Shown piece by piece: positions 16,467 through 24,712 of a DNA stretch of 64,000 nt. How positions within the stretch are numbered: position 1 is the stretch's first letter; the number at the start of each line of letters is the position of its first letter. Made by a program: the position numbers and the translations under genes. The stretch is from contig JAIEOQ010000008.1 in NCBI GenBank assembly GCA_019750335.1, positions 558,001 through 622,000 of the forward strand. Direction: 5' to 3'. Under the pieces are notes generated by a model that did no database searches, was not told the origin of the DNA, and was given only the letters and a program-made list of their open reading frames with translations. Origin of the DNA: Candidatus Obscuribacterales bacterium. GTDB taxonomy: Bacteria > Cyanobacteriota > Vampirovibrionia > Obscuribacterales > Obscuribacteraceae.

Positions 16467-17159
16467 TTACTCAGCCGCCGATTGCGGCCAAGTGAATTCG
16501 ACGCGAACCACCACGTACACATGTTCATGCGGGATTCCGGGAATGATGCCCAAGTGAGACCGGTGTTCTAAGCGCAAGAACAACGGCTTATCGTCGTTAA
16601 TACACCGGGTTCTAAGCTGGCGTTCTGTGACTTTGAATCCCACACAACCGTTGACCTGCTGGCAAATAGACCACAGGGCATCCGGCATGCCTTGCTTGCG
16701 CAGCTTGTTGCCGAAACCCATGCTCCAAGCCTGGCCCGGGTTAGGCATCAAACTCCGCCAATCCAAGCCAATAAGCGGAGTCGGGCGCTCGATTTCGAAC
16801 CAACGAACGCTCGCCGTCATCCCATCTTTTTCACGGAACAGCTTAACCACCCGCTGCGGAACCATCGAGCCGCAAGCCACTCCAAGCTCTTCGAGAAATT
16901 CCTGCACCAAAAATCCGTAGGTAGAAAGCGCGCAGAGCATGTAGCGAACCGATTCATGCACCGGCAAATCGGGATCTTTCGGCAGTTCCTGGCGGCAGCG
17001 CAAGCATCGCCTGTTGTAGCGGGTAGCAAGCACAAAGCTCGGCCCGTTATATCCGCTTTTCTGGCAATGCGGACAGACGACGTCGGTTTGAATGCGGGAT
17101 GTGATAACTGGCAAACGCGGTTGCTCTGCCCCTTTTTCCGTATAATATTCTTCGGTCAT
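16467..17159 (-). CDS. Zinc-ribbon protein of unknown function
   Basis: The 230-residue protein has a two-pair cysteine motif (VCPHC at about residue 29 and RCLRC at about residue 54), which forms a zinc ribbon. A mixed alpha/beta domain follows. Its C-terminus (VYVVVRVEFTW) resembles the ending of another zinc-ribbon protein at 23091-23744, hinting at a shared family. There is no DNA-binding helix or enzyme motif I can name. The ATG at 17159 follows AAGGAG at good spacing and is preferred over the longer frame. Single gene. Confidence 0.82.
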   Translation of the reverse strand: MTEEYYTEKGAEQPRLPVITSRIQTDVVCPHCQKSGYNGPSFVLATRYNRRCLRCRQELPKDPDLPVHESVRYMLCALSTYGFLVQEFLEELGVACGSMVPQRVVKLFREKDGMTASVRWFEIERPTPLIGLDWRSLMPNPGQAWSMGFGNKLRKQGMPDALWSICQQVNGCVGFKVTERQLRTRCINDDKPLFLRLEHRSHLGIIPGIPHEHVYVVVRVEFTWPQSAAE

Positions 17160-17394
17160 TTGCAGACTCCTTCTCGCCGTAGCGATTTTCCCCGTAGGGC
17201 GGCAGCGCTGCTTTAGCTGCACCTAAATCTCTGAAAAACAGGAAGTACGCACTTCCTGCGCACTGAGTATACGCAATTGGCCGTAGCCATCTTGCCGAGC
17301 GCCGTAACGCATCAACAAGTGTAAAAGCGGATCTCACATGCTCAATAAAACCTGCTACCTATTTTGTGCGCGCAAAACAAACAACAGATTTCAG

Positions 17395-17468
17395 TGCACC
17401 CGAGAGGACTCGAACCTCTGACCCGCGACTTAGAAGGTCGCTGCTCTATCCAACTGAGCTACAGGCGC
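17395..17468 (-). tRNA. tRNA-Arg (anticodon TCT)
   Basis: The 74-nt cloverleaf reads on the minus strand from 17468. It has a 7-bp acceptor stem (with G-T pairs), the D-arm AGTTGGATA loop, and a 5-bp anticodon stem around CTTCTAA. The anticodon TCT lies at 17434-17432. The T-arm loop is TTCGAGT and the discriminator base is A. CCA is not encoded. It would read AGA codons. Confidence 0.96.
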
Positions 17469-17565
17469 CTGACTCCGAGCCTTACCGTCGGATTTACGTG
17501 GGCTTCGCAACCCACAAGCGGCTGCGCTGATTATGCGCATTACGAGCTACTGAACTATCTGACAT

Positions 17566-17973
17566 TTAGGCTCTCCGTGCCCCAAGCGGAAACGACCGAC
17601 CGATCCGACCGAGAAACAGATAGCAAAGCGAGCTACCTACTCCCATGGCTGCCCCCACTCTGAGCGGCAACCACAGCGATGCAACTGCATCCGGCCAGGG
17701 CACAACAGTGAGAACCGAGCGCGCCACCGTCACATAGACGACGATCATGGTCAGAGCGTGATAAAACGCCGACCAAAAGATTTTCTCCAAGCAGTTTTCA
17801 CTGCCGACCCAAGCTATTGCCAAAGCGTTGACCGCCAGGCAGTAGAGGATGCATTCGCCGGGGTATTCGCGCGCTTCAACCGCCCCGATGCACCAGGTCA
17901 AAATCACGACTCCGACCAGGGTGGCGAAAGCAACGCTTATCGCCACCCGCAGAAGCTGCAAAAACGTTTTCAT
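17566..17973 (-). CDS. Four-helix membrane protein, unknown
   Basis: The 135-residue product has four predicted membrane helices, the first right after the start (FLQLLRVAISVAFATLVGVV). A basic C-terminal tail follows. The ATG at 17973 is preferred because it has GAGG close upstream; the longer frame runs back over the next gene. No family is recognised. It follows the 95-residue gene on the same strand with a short gap. Confidence 0.7.
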   Translation of the reverse strand: MKTFLQLLRVAISVAFATLVGVVILTWCIGAVEAREYPGECILYCLAVNALAIAWVGSENCLEKIFWSAFYHALTMIVVYVTVARSVLTVVPWPDAVASLWLPLRVGAAMGVGSSLCYLFLGRIGRSFPLGARRA

Positions 17974-18025
17974 GGAAGCCTCGAAGGCTAAGGTAAAGGT
18001 TGTTCGTGCAAAGCCGCCGGCAAGC

Positions 18026-18313
18026 TTAGAACTTGTCCAACGACTCCGCACGATGAAGCTTGATCGACTCGATGGTGTCGCGTTGATCGGCGCTCATTTT
18101 GGCCGATACTCGCAACATTTCCTCAAGCTCGGAGCGCACAATGCTGCAGGTCAACAGCCGCTCTGCACGCTGGCTCTCGAGTTGAGCCTCGTAGCGTTCG
18201 AACGTTTGCACAACGGTTTCGCCCGTTTGAATGTCGCCGAGCAAACTCCCCATCATGCTCAAGCAGAAGCTGAGAAACGTGCTGAAGAACAAAGAACAAA
18301 AGAAAGCTTTCAT
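18026..18313 (-). CDS. Small exported or anchored helical protein
   Basis: The 95-residue protein has an N-terminal hydrophobic segment (residues 3-25) and then an amphipathic, charged helical region that could form a coiled coil (FERYEAQLESQRAERL). The ATG at 18313 has GAGG upstream. Function unknown. It is the first gene after the terminator at 18366-18398 and probably shares a transcript with the membrane protein downstream. Confidence 0.68.
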   Translation of the reverse strand: MKAFFCSLFFSTFLSFCLSMMGSLLGDIQTGETVVQTFERYEAQLESQRAERLLTCSIVRSELEEMLRVSAKMSADQRDTIESIKLHRAESLDKF

Positions 18314-18365
18314 CTAGGGATTCCTCAGGAGTGAAGTTACGTTAGAAGCCACCAAACATCGCCAC

Positions 18366-18398
18366 AAAGAGGAGGCGGAAAAACTCCGCCTCCTCTTT
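18366..18398 (-). terminator. Terminator of the HAD hydrolase gene
   Basis: A perfect 14-bp stem (18366-18379 with 18385-18398) with a 5-nt loop. The outer A/T runs give a T tract on either strand, so it may act in both directions; only the HAD gene points into it. Confidence 0.88.
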
Positions 18399-18434
18399 TG
18401 GATTCAAAACAAACAGCTGAAACTCTGCTCCAAA

Positions 18435-19550
18435 CTAGTGCGCCGGCGACTTGGTAATCGTCGGGCTGACCGAAGCCGGCAGAATGGTATGGCTGCCCAT
18501 GGCACCGCTGCTGTCGCCGAGGTGATCGAGAATGGCAGCGTACGTCGCAGCCAAAACCATCGGCGGATAAACCTTTGGCTTCGGCGAATTCGGCGCATCT
18601 GCCGGCTTGAACTTACGATCAATCATCTCGGCGTATTCACCCGGTACCAGGGTACCGTATTGCGCCCAGAGGTAAAGACACCCGACCGCCTGCGCCACAC
18701 CGCCGTCCTTGACCAGGGAATCACCGACCATGAGGATTTCATCGGCTGCGACACCGAATCGTTCCATGATCTTGCGTAACCCCTTATCCGAAGGCTTTTC
18801 GTGGTCCGCCGGCATGGTCTCGACAATGCTGGTGCGCAAAGGCGTGTTATCGAAGCGCCGCACTCGTTCGCGCCCGAAAGCCAGCTGCTCTTCGGTCAAA
18901 CCGAGGCCAGCCGACGGTTCAGTCGTTTCGAGGGCGAACAAACCGGACAACAGCTCGTCGACGCCGGTTTGGTGCACCCGAACTTTTGCCATGTGCATCG
19001 GCGCATCGGACAAGCCGACCACCGGGATGTCGGCATCGTACAACGCCTGAAGCGTTTCCCGCACGTAGGGGTAGAGCTTCAGGTACTTGGTCCGGTAGTG
19101 GTCGAGTTGACCCCAGAACGGAACCAAGAATCGATCATGGAACTCGGCGACGGTGCCGTTGAAAGCGCGGCCGAATTCCGACTCTTCCAACGCCCACGGG
19201 TACTCGTGGGTACCGTGCAAGTCGAGAATCTTGCCGATCTGGCGGGAGATGCGGTCGTAGTCAGCATTGCCCAGACCGAGGTTGGCGGCGATGATTGGAA
19301 TCGCTTTGCGCATCGCCGGGACGAAGTAGTAGTAGAACGGATAGACCGTGTGGTCCAAGTCCGTCACCACCAGCTTGATCCGGTGATTGATCACGCTATC
19401 GAGGGCCGACGCTTCCGGCTGCTGCAGAGCCTTGGCGACGTCGACTCCGCCGCTCATGGGAATTACCGGCGCATTGTTGTTGACGCCGAGAACATTCCCG
19501 ACAACATCGTGCAACCAGCGACGAAACGGACGATCTTGATGAGTAGTCAT
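18435..19550 (-). CDS. HAD-superfamily phosphatase
   Basis: The 371-residue protein contains a complete HAD core. Motif I is VVTDLDHT (Asp64, Asp66), motif II is VGLSDA, motif III has the Lys of EKPSDKGL and motif IV is MVGDSLVKDG. It should be a metal-dependent phosphohydrolase. The order of motifs and the cap between I and II (about residues 70-170, rich in Tyr and Trp) suit a small-molecule phosphatase, but the substrate is unknown. A 55-residue low-similarity N-terminal segment and an Ala/Pro-rich tail are extra. The ATG at 19550 gives the only HAD-proximal start; the ribosome site is weak. Confidence 0.88.
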   Translation of the reverse strand: MTTHQDRPFRRWLHDVVGNVLGVNNNAPVIPMSGGVDVAKALQQPEASALDSVINHRIKLVVTDLDHTVYPFYYYFVPAMRKAIPIIAANLGLGNADYDRISRQIGKILDLHGTHEYPWALEESEFGRAFNGTVAEFHDRFLVPFWGQLDHYRTKYLKLYPYVRETLQALYDADIPVVGLSDAPMHMAKVRVHQTGVDELLSGLFALETTEPSAGLGLTEEQLAFGRERVRRFDNTPLRTSIVETMPADHEKPSDKGLRKIMERFGVAADEILMVGDSLVKDGGVAQAVGCLYLWAQYGTLVPGEYAEMIDRKFKPADAPNSPKPKVYPPMVLAATYAAILDHLGDSSGAMGSHTILPASVSPTITKSPAH

Positions 19551-19620
19551 GTCTGTGCTTTCTGCCCTTGACGGGCTGCAAATGAGAAAAACAAAAATCG
19601 TTTCTGCCAAAACAAATAAC

Positions 19621-20259
19621 TCAATCCCAACAGTCGTCGGGATTTCTTTCTTGTCTGCGTTCCAAATCTGCCAAGTGATCCATGCGAGAGGTGTACGTAT
19701 CGAGCTCACCCATCTGGCAAACAGCTTTGCGATCGACGAGAATCACAAGGTTTCTACCGATACGGACACCTCGCCCTAAATCATCGTCTTCGGGGTGGGC
19801 ATAAACCAGCTGCCTGGTCATGTCTATCTCCACACCGTCACCACCATCCCAGCAATCCCAGCCTTTGCCCTCGAGCACACGGGCAAATTTATAGGCGTCC
19901 GCCTCACTAACCGGTCCCCAGCCGCCTTGCTGGAGGTAAATTGATACGCCTTTATTGCTTTCGCGCCGCCAGAAAATTCGAGCGTCGAATTTGTGACTGT
20001 TACGCTCTTCATCCCAATCGTCACCAGTTATTTTCAAAACGCTGGTGATTTCAGGCAAAGAGATCGCCAAGGCATTGCTGCCGCAACCGAGAATGCTAAC
20101 GGGGGCATCGGGGTCGGCAATCCCATCAAAGCATTCATGTCGTTTCAACTTCGGCCAAAGCTCTTCCAGAGCATCGGCGTAGTCACTGAACTGAAAGTTG
20201 TGATAATCGTACCGTCGCTGGATTTGTTCATCCAGCAACAGATTCAAAATCGTCTGCAT
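19621..20259 (-). CDS. Protein with a kinase-N-lobe-like segment
   Basis: The 212-residue protein contains SILGCGSNALAI followed by SVLKIT (about residues 54-76). This looks like the glycine loop and catalytic Lys strand of a protein-kinase-like N-lobe. A later NLVILVDRKAV segment could correspond to the metal-binding strand, but no HRD or DFG motif is present. It may be a degenerate or very small kinase-like protein, or an unrelated fold with chance similarity. The ATG at 20259 has AGGAG at 7 bp. It is separated by 70 bp from the HAD gene downstream. Confidence 0.75.
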   Translation of the reverse strand: MQTILNLLLDEQIQRRYDYHNFQFSDYADALEELWPKLKRHECFDGIADPDAPVSILGCGSNALAISLPEITSVLKITGDDWDEERNSHKFDARIFWRRESNKGVSIYLQQGGWGPVSEADAYKFARVLEGKGWDCWDGGDGVEIDMTRQLVYAHPEDDDLGRGVRIGRNLVILVDRKAVCQMGELDTYTSRMDHLADLERRQERNPDDCWD

Positions 20260-20874
20260 GATCTTGCTCCTGTTAGCTGGAGTTACACAGGCTGCACGAA
20301 TGTGCATCTGGAAATCCAACGGTGGTTGTTTATTGGTGGTTTAGAGAGACTTTTTTCTTGATTAAAGAGATAAAGAAGATAAGTACACACTAAGTTTTTG
20401 ATTTAGATATATGCAATAAGCAGTTTGGAAGTGGTTTGACAGCTGTTGCCGCCAATTCGGTCAAAACGCTCACAAGCACTCATTTCAAGCTCTTTTTGCT
20501 TGCCTGCGCTTTTAGCGTAAAACCCGCACCCTTAGCGCTGATTAACAATGTGACATTGCTAGCGCAAGACACTTTGACTCAGTTAATGCCTGTTTTTTAG
20601 TCATTTTATTGCTGTTCATATTCAGATGTAGCGCTAACCTTGCGAACTTCTTAATACGCTCTAATGTGGGGCGACCACGAATGCATACCGGAAGCAAGCG
20701 CACCTCCTGCCAGACAGCGCAGTGATTATGGTTGCTCTTAAGCGCGAAATTTTATTAGGTTGAAGTTATTCTCTCTTTTTCTTTTATACACACACGAAAC
20801 AAACAAAATCTCTCAACCAACCAGCTTCAACCATACGCAAACAAACTTTCCACTGGCTCGAAAGGAGCACAGCC
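20260..20874. other. Long divergent intergenic region
   Basis: About 615 bp separate the kinase-lobe-like gene (-) from the plus-strand orphan at 20875. It is AT-rich with no convincing gene. It includes a 13-bp palindrome CAATGTGACATTG (20546-20558) and a candidate promoter near 20760. Confidence 0.5.
20760..20790 (+). promoter_or_regulatory. Candidate promoter for the gene at 20875
   Basis: TTGAAG (20760-20765) and TTATAC (20784-20789) resemble -35 and -10 elements with an 18-bp spacer. They are placed about 85 bp before the start codon. Confidence 0.35.
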
Positions 20875-21267
20875 ATGTCTCGCGTTACCATGAATCCGCT
20901 GTTCGATGCTTGGGCTGCACGCTCGGAGGTTAATACCGCCGCGCAACAGTTCATTCTCGACAAAGCCAGCGACAGCCAAGCTGTCATCGGACATTTCGCC
21001 AAACTGGAACATACCGTCGTCGGACGGTTGATGAACTTCGGTATCATCACCGCCATGAACGCCATCTTCATGATGTTTCACGGCGATCTGAAAGAGCTGC
21101 CCGGCATCGGCAACTACAGCGATTTCAACGCCTTAGCCATGCAACAAAACGAAAACGATTGGCGAAAAGTCTTCGCCATCTTCGCTTGGTCCGTCGGCTT
21201 CCGCCCGGAAGGCGACTTGGCACCACCGGCTGACTGCACTCCCGAGTTACACACACACCCCTGCTGA
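20875..21267 (+). CDS. Hypothetical protein
   Basis: The 130-residue product is mainly helical, with a Met/Phe-rich middle (MNFGIITAMNAIFMMF, about residues 53-68) that could be an amphipathic or membrane helix. The C-terminus has Cys and His residues (DC, HTHPC). The ATG follows AAAGGAG at 8 bp, so it is surely translated. No family is recognised. The stop codon lies inside the stem of the terminator that follows. Confidence 0.78.
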   Translation: MSRVTMNPLFDAWAARSEVNTAAQQFILDKASDSQAVIGHFAKLEHTVVGRLMNFGIITAMNAIFMMFHGDLKELPGIGNYSDFNALAMQQNENDWRKVFAIFAWSVGFRPEGDLAPPADCTPELHTHPC

Positions 21268-21290
21268 GCCGTCTCATTGGCTCAGCTTTT
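21263..21290 (+). terminator. Short terminator between two orphan genes
   Basis: An 8-bp stem (21263-21270 with 21279-21286) is followed by TTTT. The stem overlaps the stop codon of the preceding gene. Confidence 0.7.
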
Positions 21291-21305
21291 AAGAAAGGCT
21301 TAGCC

Positions 21306-21611
21306 ATGAAACTTGTACTGCGCTCACCAGTCGGTGATAAAAACTACACTCTTTTCGTCAACGAGCTTGCTCACGATGAGAAGTTTAAGACCGGCGCACA
21401 ATGCTTCTTCGACTGTATTGATTCGGAACGCTGGGAAGTGAATCGAATCATCAAGGAAGCCGGCGCTGAAATCGGTTTCAAAAACATCTTCAACCAGTGC
21501 ACTTGGCCGGGGACCACCGGCTGGGAGTTCTGGACTGACGATCACGACATCATTCTGAATGTTGTGATCAAAGTGATTGAGAAGCTGAACCTCGATGTTG
21601 AAATCGTCTAA
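21306..21611 (+). CDS. Hypothetical protein
   Basis: The 101-residue soluble protein looks like a compact alpha/beta fold. A central CFFDCID stretch has paired cysteines, followed by a Trp-rich segment (TWPGTTGWEFWTDD) and a terminal beta/alpha unit. The ATG has AAAGG 7 bp upstream. Its TAA is in frame with, and directly upstream of, the serpin remnant, but the two are unrelated in sequence. Function unknown. Confidence 0.72.
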   Translation: MKLVLRSPVGDKNYTLFVNELAHDEKFKTGAQCFFDCIDSERWEVNRIIKEAGAEIGFKNIFNQCTWPGTTGWEFWTDDHDIILNVVIKVIEKLNLDVEIV

Positions 21612-21941
21612 CCGGACCAATTGCTGAACGCCGATGCGTTATGGCAAGCGCTCGACTGATTGCGCCGATCCACAGGCGATCTTTTGTTGCCAACGTTCAA
21701 GTCAGCCGATCCGTTGGAACAAGAGTCGCCGGGACTGCAAACCTCGCCAGTGCATCAACTGCCCACCCTCAGCCTGAATGAGGGCGGTACCGAAGCAACG
21801 GCAGCAGCAGTCAAAGCGACGTTGGACATTTGCATCGTTCGCAAGGTTGATTGGGAACTTTGTTTCGATCGTCCCTTTTTCGTAGCGATGGCCAATCGTG
21901 CGGCAAGAATGTTGTGTTTTGCCGGTCAGATCAATTCTTAA
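21612..21941 (+). pseudogene. Decayed serpin (C-terminal remnant with internal stop)
   Basis: The frame after the previous stop reads a serpin-like strand (LNADALWQALD), then an in-frame TGA (21657-21659). It then continues with LLLPTFKS, the hinge NEGGTEATAAA and the C-terminal signature FDRPFFVAMA...LCFAGQI. These match the LPxFK strand, reactive-loop hinge and final beta-strands of serpins. The N-terminal two-thirds and part of the helix between LPTFK and the hinge are gone. A shorter open frame (21660-21941) remains, but it cannot fold as a working inhibitor. It is more like textbook serpins than like the intact array at 41-46 kb, so it came from a different lineage. Confidence 0.78.
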
Positions 21942-22060
21942 CGACCAGCGGCAACTGTCATTGGTCGTTCTGATTAGATAAGCAGAAAGCGTCACTCGAC
22001 TTTCAATCCGGCGGCGCTTTTTGTTTTTCGTTTATTACTACTACATATAATATATACAGG

Positions 22061-22105
22061 TTTAAAAAAGCACGGCGTTAGCAGCAAGTGTTAACGCCGT
22101 GCTTT
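22061..22105 (-). terminator. Rho-independent terminator
   Basis: A perfect 14-bp stem (22067-22080 with 22092-22105) is followed on the minus strand by a T run. It ends the cysteine-rich gene at 22140-23036. Confidence 0.9.
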
Positions 22106-22139
22106 AAAGGTTCTCAACTAAAACATCGAACGATTTCGC

Positions 22140-23036
22140 TTACTCCTCTTCGTCCGAGTATTCGTGGATTTTCTCCACTTTCGCCGCCTCATCGTCTTGC
22201 AGTTCGCGAATGGCCACGTACCAATCGACGAAATAATGCTCGCGGCAACGAGGACAATCAAGCTCATACGCAAAGTCGCCGCTCACCGACAAACGGTGCC
22301 CGCAATAACAGCCGGCGGACATCTCCAAATGAGCTCCCTTCCATTGCACGTAGGCGTTAGGTACGTCTTGAAGGGAATGCGGGTTTTTGGAGACCGAATC
22401 AGTCAAGAGTCGGACCTTATCGTCGAATGCATAGACCTTGGCACAGCCCCGACAGCGAAAATGCCGGGCCGGACCATTACGAGAAGTGCAGTGATGTGTA
22501 TGCTCGCCGCAAGGGCAATGCACATCGCTGCACCAGTATTCAATCTTGCTCCAGTCGATGGTTCCTTCTAAAAACGGCTTCTCCGGCGTGCTTCCCGGCG
22601 ATTGCACCAGCTCGCCGAAAAGCAGAATCGGTCGCGGCGGCAAATCGGCAACCAAGTCAGCACCTACTCGATACTCGCCGCGCTGTTGGCACCACAGATT
22701 GAAATCAGCCAACTCTTCTTCCCGAAGCGGTATCGTCGGCATCTGGCGGAAGGAATCCGGTATCCGTCCGGCAAGCAAACGAGGAACTACGCGCGGCAGG
22801 CCGCCTTGTCCCATACCGTCAACCAGCAGCCAATCAGTCTTTGGATTGAAACTCGGCGCCAATGTAAGAACGCCGCCAATCTCCGGTTGGATTTCCAAAT
22901 GAACCACGTCCGGGCGCGAGCACCAGACGTAATCATAAGTAGCAATCGTTCTATGACTGATGGGACAACATGCATCAACCGGCACCGCCACCTTTGAACC
23001 TGACAAAACAAGCGAGATGTTTTTCAATGCAAACAT
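22140..23036 (-). CDS. Cysteine-rich (zinc-binding) protein, unknown function
   Basis: The 298-residue protein has several CxC and CxxC groups. These include CPCGEHTHHC and RCRGC (about residues 174-200), CYCGH (about 244) and DCPRC (about 260), enough for at least two zinc ribbons. The C-terminus is acidic (YSDEEE). The N-terminal half is beta-rich with no known motif. It is transcribed last in a minus-strand set with another zinc-ribbon protein. A role in nucleic-acid binding or as a metal-dependent scaffold is inference. AGGA lies 9 bp before the ATG. Confidence 0.8.
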   Translation of the reverse strand: MFALKNISLVLSGSKVAVPVDACCPISHRTIATYDYVWCSRPDVVHLEIQPEIGGVLTLAPSFNPKTDWLLVDGMGQGGLPRVVPRLLAGRIPDSFRQMPTIPLREEELADFNLWCQQRGEYRVGADLVADLPPRPILLFGELVQSPGSTPEKPFLEGTIDWSKIEYWCSDVHCPCGEHTHHCTSRNGPARHFRCRGCAKVYAFDDKVRLLTDSVSKNPHSLQDVPNAYVQWKGAHLEMSAGCYCGHRLSVSGDFAYELDCPRCREHYFVDWYVAIRELQDDEAAKVEKIHEYSDEEE

Positions 23037-23090
23037 ACAGACAAGTCCTAATCAGAAGAACATTCTTTCAGTCAAAAATCGCAAACCTTA

Positions 23091-23744
23091 CTAGCGCCAA
23101 GTCACATCGACAAAGACGCCTCGGACTCCGCCAGCGGTTCTACTGGCGTTCCAGTGATTATCGCCTTTAACCCAACTGACGCTACCCCAGCGCTGGAGAG
23201 CTGTTCCCCAGACATTGAAATGTTCGGCCGTAAGCTTATCGAACAAGGCGGCGATGCCCGGGGTTAGTCGTTTCGCAGAACGCATGGTCTCGAAATGTCT
23301 CCGATCCCAAGCGCCGCCAACCCGATCCTTCGCCGGCGTAGTCGCGCCGATGCCGGCAGCAATCTTGCAGTCCGACTCGTAGGTACAGTGAAATTCGAGA
23401 CGTACTTCACCGCCATCAACCTGGCGCGCAACAAGAAAACGTCGCGCCCCCAAGAGATAGATGAAATCCCAATGATCGCGATCGAGATCGCCGGTCCCCA
23501 AATGATCGAGAATCGGGGCAGCGACATGAACCAACTGGCGAATCAAGCTGTTCGGCTTGAAGGTCCTCTGGCACAAAAGATTGTCCCCGAGCAAAACCGA
23601 TCCGCACTTGGAGCAGCGAAGACGACCGTTATTGAGCAGGTCGGCCTTGTGCTTGCTCCCGCTTCTGAAGTCGCAGGTCGGACAGTCATACGTGCCGACG
23701 ACAGCACGATGTTCTTTCTTCGGATCGTAATATGGAATCTGCAT
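23091..23744 (-). CDS. Zinc-ribbon protein, distantly like the one at 16.5 kb
   Basis: The 217-residue protein opens with a zinc ribbon: DCPTC at about residue 20 and RCSKC at about residue 43. A mixed domain follows, ending in VFVDVTW. The spacing of the two CxxC pairs and the ending (V-x-V-x-x-TW) resemble the zinc-ribbon protein at 16467-17159, so they may be distant paralogs. No enzyme motif is visible. The upstream purine-rich stretch (GGAAGGAAGGG) provides the ribosome site. Confidence 0.8.
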   Translation of the reverse strand: MQIPYYDPKKEHRAVVGTYDCPTCDFRSGSKHKADLLNNGRLRCSKCGSVLLGDNLLCQRTFKPNSLIRQLVHVAAPILDHLGTGDLDRDHWDFIYLLGARRFLVARQVDGGEVRLEFHCTYESDCKIAAGIGATTPAKDRVGGAWDRRHFETMRSAKRLTPGIAALFDKLTAEHFNVWGTALQRWGSVSWVKGDNHWNASRTAGGVRGVFVDVTWR

Positions 23745-23882
23745 GGCTGAATTTCCCTTCCTTCCTCTTGCATGCCAAAGGCATCAAGTAGGAACTTAGT
23801 TTGTTCAGGTTAGTAAAGAACGACGCCGCACCGCGCGGCGTCTCAATGTTTCTCAAGCTGTCGCCCACAAGGGCGATCAAAA

Positions 23883-24596
23883 CTAGACGTCGAAATCGAG
23901 CACGATGTCGTAGTAAGACTTCGTATCGCCCGCATGCTGATTGCGCGCGCGCAAACGCGGCTTATCGTCTGCCGCCAGAGCAGCAAAAACTTTGGCCGCC
24001 GCCGGACCGAGCCATTCCGGCTTGAGACCGGATCCGCCGTGTTCGGGATAGTCGCTCGGGTAAGCAAAATCCTTTCCCGGAGCCAACACCATCACCGAAG
24101 CCCAGCTCCATTCTTCACGGGCCCGCGTTTCGCAAACTTCTTGCACAGCGGCCAGCGTTGCTTCAGCTCGTTTATCGACGGCAGCAAGACCAGCGGTGAA
24201 AGCATCGCAGATCTTGCGGATGTGCGCATCACCAGCCTGCTTTTGCAGCAGTTCTTGCCGCTTCGCTTCGTCCGGCCAGTTCACCAGCATGTAATAGCCG
24301 GTTTCTTGGCACCCGCTGTCTTGGCTGCCGACCCATTCGCGAAAGGCCCAGAGTTGCGGCGCCAACGGCTGGCACAACTTCCACAAAAGCAGAGCCGCGC
24401 CGTGAAGCGTAACTTGCGTTCTGCCTTCAGGCGTGAAACTTCCGTCTCCGGAAACCATCCGCAGACATCGAGTCTGCTGGTGGGCCAAACGCAGTCCGTC
24501 GATCACTTCGACAAAGCAACTGTCGGCAGCGGAACGTTGCTGCGCCCCCGTATCAGCTTGCGCTGGTTTGGTCAACTTGGATCTATCAAGAGCCAT
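23883..24596 (-). CDS. Hypothetical soluble protein
   Basis: The 237-residue protein has no recognised domain. Conserved-looking features are a Trp/Tyr-rich centre (LWAFREWVG, GYYMLVNW), a helical region (about residues 115-160) and an Asp-rich end (YYDIVLDFDV). There is no signal peptide or membrane helix. The ATG follows GAGGA at 9 bp. A GC-rich hairpin separates it from the S1-like gene upstream. Confidence 0.75.
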   Translation of the reverse strand: MALDRSKLTKPAQADTGAQQRSAADSCFVEVIDGLRLAHQQTRCLRMVSGDGSFTPEGRTQVTLHGAALLLWKLCQPLAPQLWAFREWVGSQDSGCQETGYYMLVNWPDEAKRQELLQKQAGDAHIRKICDAFTAGLAAVDKRAEATLAAVQEVCETRAREEWSWASVMVLAPGKDFAYPSDYPEHGGSGLKPEWLGPAAAKVFAALAADDKPRLRARNQHAGDTKSYYDIVLDFDV

Positions 24597-24645
24597 AAAT
24601 CGTTGTCCTCGTGCTCATGTTGTTGTTTACTGAAATTCACCACCC

Positions 24646-24683
24646 CGAGGGGCGGGTCGTTCTTGCGATTGACCCGCCCCTCG
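24646..24683. other. GC-rich hairpin between two minus-strand genes
   Basis: A perfect 13-bp stem (24646-24658 with 24671-24683) of nearly all G/C. There is no T tract on the minus strand, so it is a weak terminator at best. It could be an mRNA-stability or processing element. Confidence 0.6.
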
Positions 24684-24712
24684 CCTTCTCCAACCAGACC
24701 TACGTATTGGCT

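Noticed and set aside
17395-17468. tRNA-Arg as an attachment site for an integrated element
   Set aside because: No second copy of the tRNA 3' end and no integrase gene was seen in the window, so no element boundary can be supported.
17364-17663. Plus-strand open frame of 99 codons over the tRNA-Arg
   Set aside because: Its start is the antisense reading of the tRNA gene, a well-known annotation artefact (the PRGLEPLTRDLEGRCS-like peptide); the tRNA fold is complete.
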